Below, piece after piece: positions 4,922 to 6,490 of a stretch of DNA of 6,490 nt (the first letter of the stretch is position 1; every line of letters begins with the position of its first letter). The position numbers were made by a program, and so were the translations under genes. This DNA comes from Clostridia bacterium (lineage in GTDB: Bacteria; UBA6262; WVXT01; JAUXBS01): NCBI GenBank assembly GCA_030619245.1, contig JAUXBS010000068.1, forward strand, positions 1 to 6,490, read 5' to 3'. The notes below the pieces were generated by a model. The model saw only the letters and a program-made list of their open reading frames with translations, searched no databases and had not been told where the DNA came from.

Positions 4922-6490
4922 TTGAAAGATAAAGAAGATAAACTGATAGCCTTGCTTAAAAAGAGGAATCAGGAACTGTTGTTGCTGTTGGAAACCAACA
5001 GGACCCTTACAAGAAAATTAGACCTTGAAGAACTGCTTGCAGAAATAATGCACCAGGCAACCAAGGTTGTAAAAGCCGAGTCAAGTTCCTTGGTTTTAGT
5101 AGACCAGGAAACCAATGAACTGGTGTTTGATATAACAATGGGAGAAAAGGGCGGGAAAGTGAAGCAGATGAGGTTGAAGCTGGGAGAGGGCATTGCCGGT
5201 TCGGTGCCAAAGGAAGGCAAGCCGTTGATCGTTGAAGATGTCAGTAAGGACGAGAGGTTCAATTCGAATATTGATGACACTACGGAGTATAAGACAAAAT
5301 CCATCCTGTGTGTGCCACTCATGATAAAAGACAGTATAATTGGGGTGATGGAGGCAATTAACAAAAAGGGAAAAAACCCCTTCAGCCGGTTTGACCTGGA
5401 TATATTCTCGGATTTTGCCGCCCAGGCAGCAGTGGCAATAGATAATGCCAAGTTGTTTGGAAGCCTTGAACAGGAGAAGAAAAAGATAGAGGCGATGTTC
5501 TCGGGAATGGGGGATGGCGCGGTATTTACGGATTCAAACTTCAGGATATTGATAGTCAATAAAGCGGCCTGTAACCTGCTTAACCTTGACGGTGATTCCG
5601 TGGTGGGTAAATCATTTGGTGAACTCAGCGCGGATTTTGATTTTATAGACCTGGATAAGATAAAAGATGACAAAGTTAAAAGCATGCTTTTTGATATGAC
5701 AAGAAAGGAAGGCAAGAAATTATATGTTTCATGCCGGCTTACGAGGATTATAGACCAGGAAGGCAAGACGATGGGTTATATTATGATACTGCGTGATATC
5801 ACAAATGAGAAAACGGAGTTGATGATGACCAGGGATTTCTTCTCGCTAATATCTCATAAGTTAAAAACACCGCTCGTGGCAATTACTGGTTATACTCCCA
5901 TGCTCCTTAAGGAAGCGGAATTCGGCCAGCTGAATGAATTTCAGAAAACAGCAATAAGGGCAATAGACGAGCAGGGGCGGCACCTGCAGGGTTTAATAGA
6001 GAAACTCCTGAAGTTTACCTCCCTGGGGGCGGGTAAAATAAACCTGAATCCTGAAAAGGCGGGGCTCAATGATTTGATTGATTCCGGCATCAAGGAAATG
6101 CAGCGCTTGATTTCAATGGATAAAGTAAAGATAATAAGGGATGAATTCACCCGTGGGAATATAGGATTAAATGTAGACAGGTTAAAAGTGCAGGGGGTTA
6201 TCAGGTCAATAATTGAGAACGCAATAAAATTTAATGATAAAGAAGAGAAGAGGATAGATATATCGGCTGAAAGAGATGGGGATGATTTTATAAAAGTGTC
6301 AATTAAAGATAATGGTATAGGTATACCTTCAGAGGAATGCGAGAATGTTTTCAGGAGATTTTATCAGGTTGAAGAATATTTTACGGGGCAGGTTGAAGGG
6401 GCAGGGCTCGGGCTTTCATTTGCCAGGGATATAGTTGATGTTCACGGGGGGAGGATAGAAGTTAAGAGCAAAATAGGAAAGGGCAGTGCA
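4922..6490 (+). CDS. Cytoplasmic sensor histidine kinase, GAF-PAS-HisKA-HATPase_c (3' end cut by window edge)
   Basis: The reading frame is open for 523 codons from a TTG start to the right edge, and probably only about ten residues are missing. Domain order: Leu-rich helical lead-in 1-30; GAF about 35-177, with LGEGIAGSV (87-95), an EDVSKDERF block and SILCVPL (127-133); PAS about 186-295, ending in the usual ILRDITNEK; HisKA about 300-367 with phospho-acceptor H312 in SHKLKTPL; HATPase_c about 415-523 with N-box N433 (IIENAIKF), G1 DNGIGIP 463-469, F-box VFRRFYQV 476-483 and G2 GAGLGLS 493-499. No transmembrane segment is visible, so it should sense an intracellular ligand or redox/energy signal through GAF and PAS and phosphorylate a response regulator, none of which lies in the window. 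The residue after H312 is Lys, not the common Glu/Asp. The gene is transcribed divergently from the YchF-like operon. The family is certain; the signal is unknown. Confidence 0.95.
   Translation, partial: MKDKEDKLIALLKKRNQELLLLLETNRTLTRKLDLEELLAEIMHQATKVVKAESSSLVLVDQETNELVFDITMGEKGGKVKQMRLKLGEGIAGSVPKEGKPLIVEDVSKDERFNSNIDDTTEYKTKSILCVPLMIKDSIIGVMEAINKKGKNPFSRFDLDIFSDFAAQAAVAIDNAKLFGSLEQEKKKIEAMFSGMGDGAVFTDSNFRILIVNKAACNLLNLDGDSVVGKSFGELSADFDFIDLDKIKDDKVKSMLFDMTRKEGKKLYVSCRLTRIIDQEGKTMGYIMILRDITNEKTELMMTRDFFSLISHKLKTPLVAITGYTPMLLKEAEFGQLNEFQKTAIRAIDEQGRHLQGLIEKLLKFTSLGAGKINLNPEKAGLNDLIDSGIKEMQRLISMDKVKIIRDEFTRGNIGLNVDRLKVQGVIRSIIENAIKFNDKEEKRIDISAERDGDDFIKVSIKDNGIGIPSEECENVFRRFYQVEEYFTGQVEGAGLGLSFARDIVDVHGGRIEVKSKIGKGSA

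Noticed and set aside
4969..5766. Long minus-strand open frame of 265 codons opposite the histidine kinase gene
   Set aside because: Its translation is Ser/Leu-rich and shows no family motifs, and it lies antisense to a frame with complete GAF, PAS and start of HisKA domains. It is a shadow frame.
4922..6490. Loss of the kinase's 3' end considered as a pseudogene or frameshift
   Set aside because: The frame stays open to the last base and every ATP-binding box is intact. The gene is simply cut by the window edge.

Overview
The window is bacterial DNA with five well-supported genes plus the tail of a sixth. It is densely packed and has no RNA genes, insertion sequences, CRISPR arrays or tandem repeats that I can see. 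Taxonomy cannot be settled from the sequence. Frequent ATA (Ile) and AGG (Arg) codons, moderate G+C in most genes with a very A+T-rich divergent promoter region (about 18% G+C by hand count), and a very divergent YchF-like protein suggest an uncultured bacterial lineage. A candidate phylum near Elusimicrobiota, Omnitrophota or Goldbacteria is a guess only.

Left block, plus strand (2-2737): the C-terminal part of a probable GSU2403-like nucleotidyltransferase-fold protein overlaps the start of an ABC ATPase by 35 bp. The ATPase in turn overlaps a 12-TM-type permease by an ATGA junction. ATPase and permease form a complete two-gene ABC-2-type exporter of unknown substrate. A TTGAGA-16-TATAAT promoter-like sequence lies inside the end of the nucleotidyltransferase gene, so the pair may have its own promoter.

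Middle block, minus strand (4857 down to 2739): a promoter-like TTGAAT-17-TATAAT precedes a YchF/OLA1-family protein. Its C-terminal half is conserved, but its P-loop and switch II are degenerate. Twelve bases later comes a membrane protein of the flippase-like/LPG-synthase-TM (UPF0104) family. This operon converges on the ABC permease with only one base between the stop codons.

Right block, plus strand (4922-6490): a cytoplasmic GAF-PAS-HisKA-HATPase sensor histidine kinase starts at a TTG codon behind a strong ribosome-binding site and runs off the right edge nearly complete. Its H-box has Lys instead of an acidic residue directly after the phospho-acceptor His. Its candidate promoter is back to back with that of the YchF-like operon, and the two -35 boxes form an inverted repeat.

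I did not find a convincing new multi-gene system. The most unusual items are the degenerate YchF-like protein, the variant H-box of the kinase, and the shared dyad between the divergent promoters.
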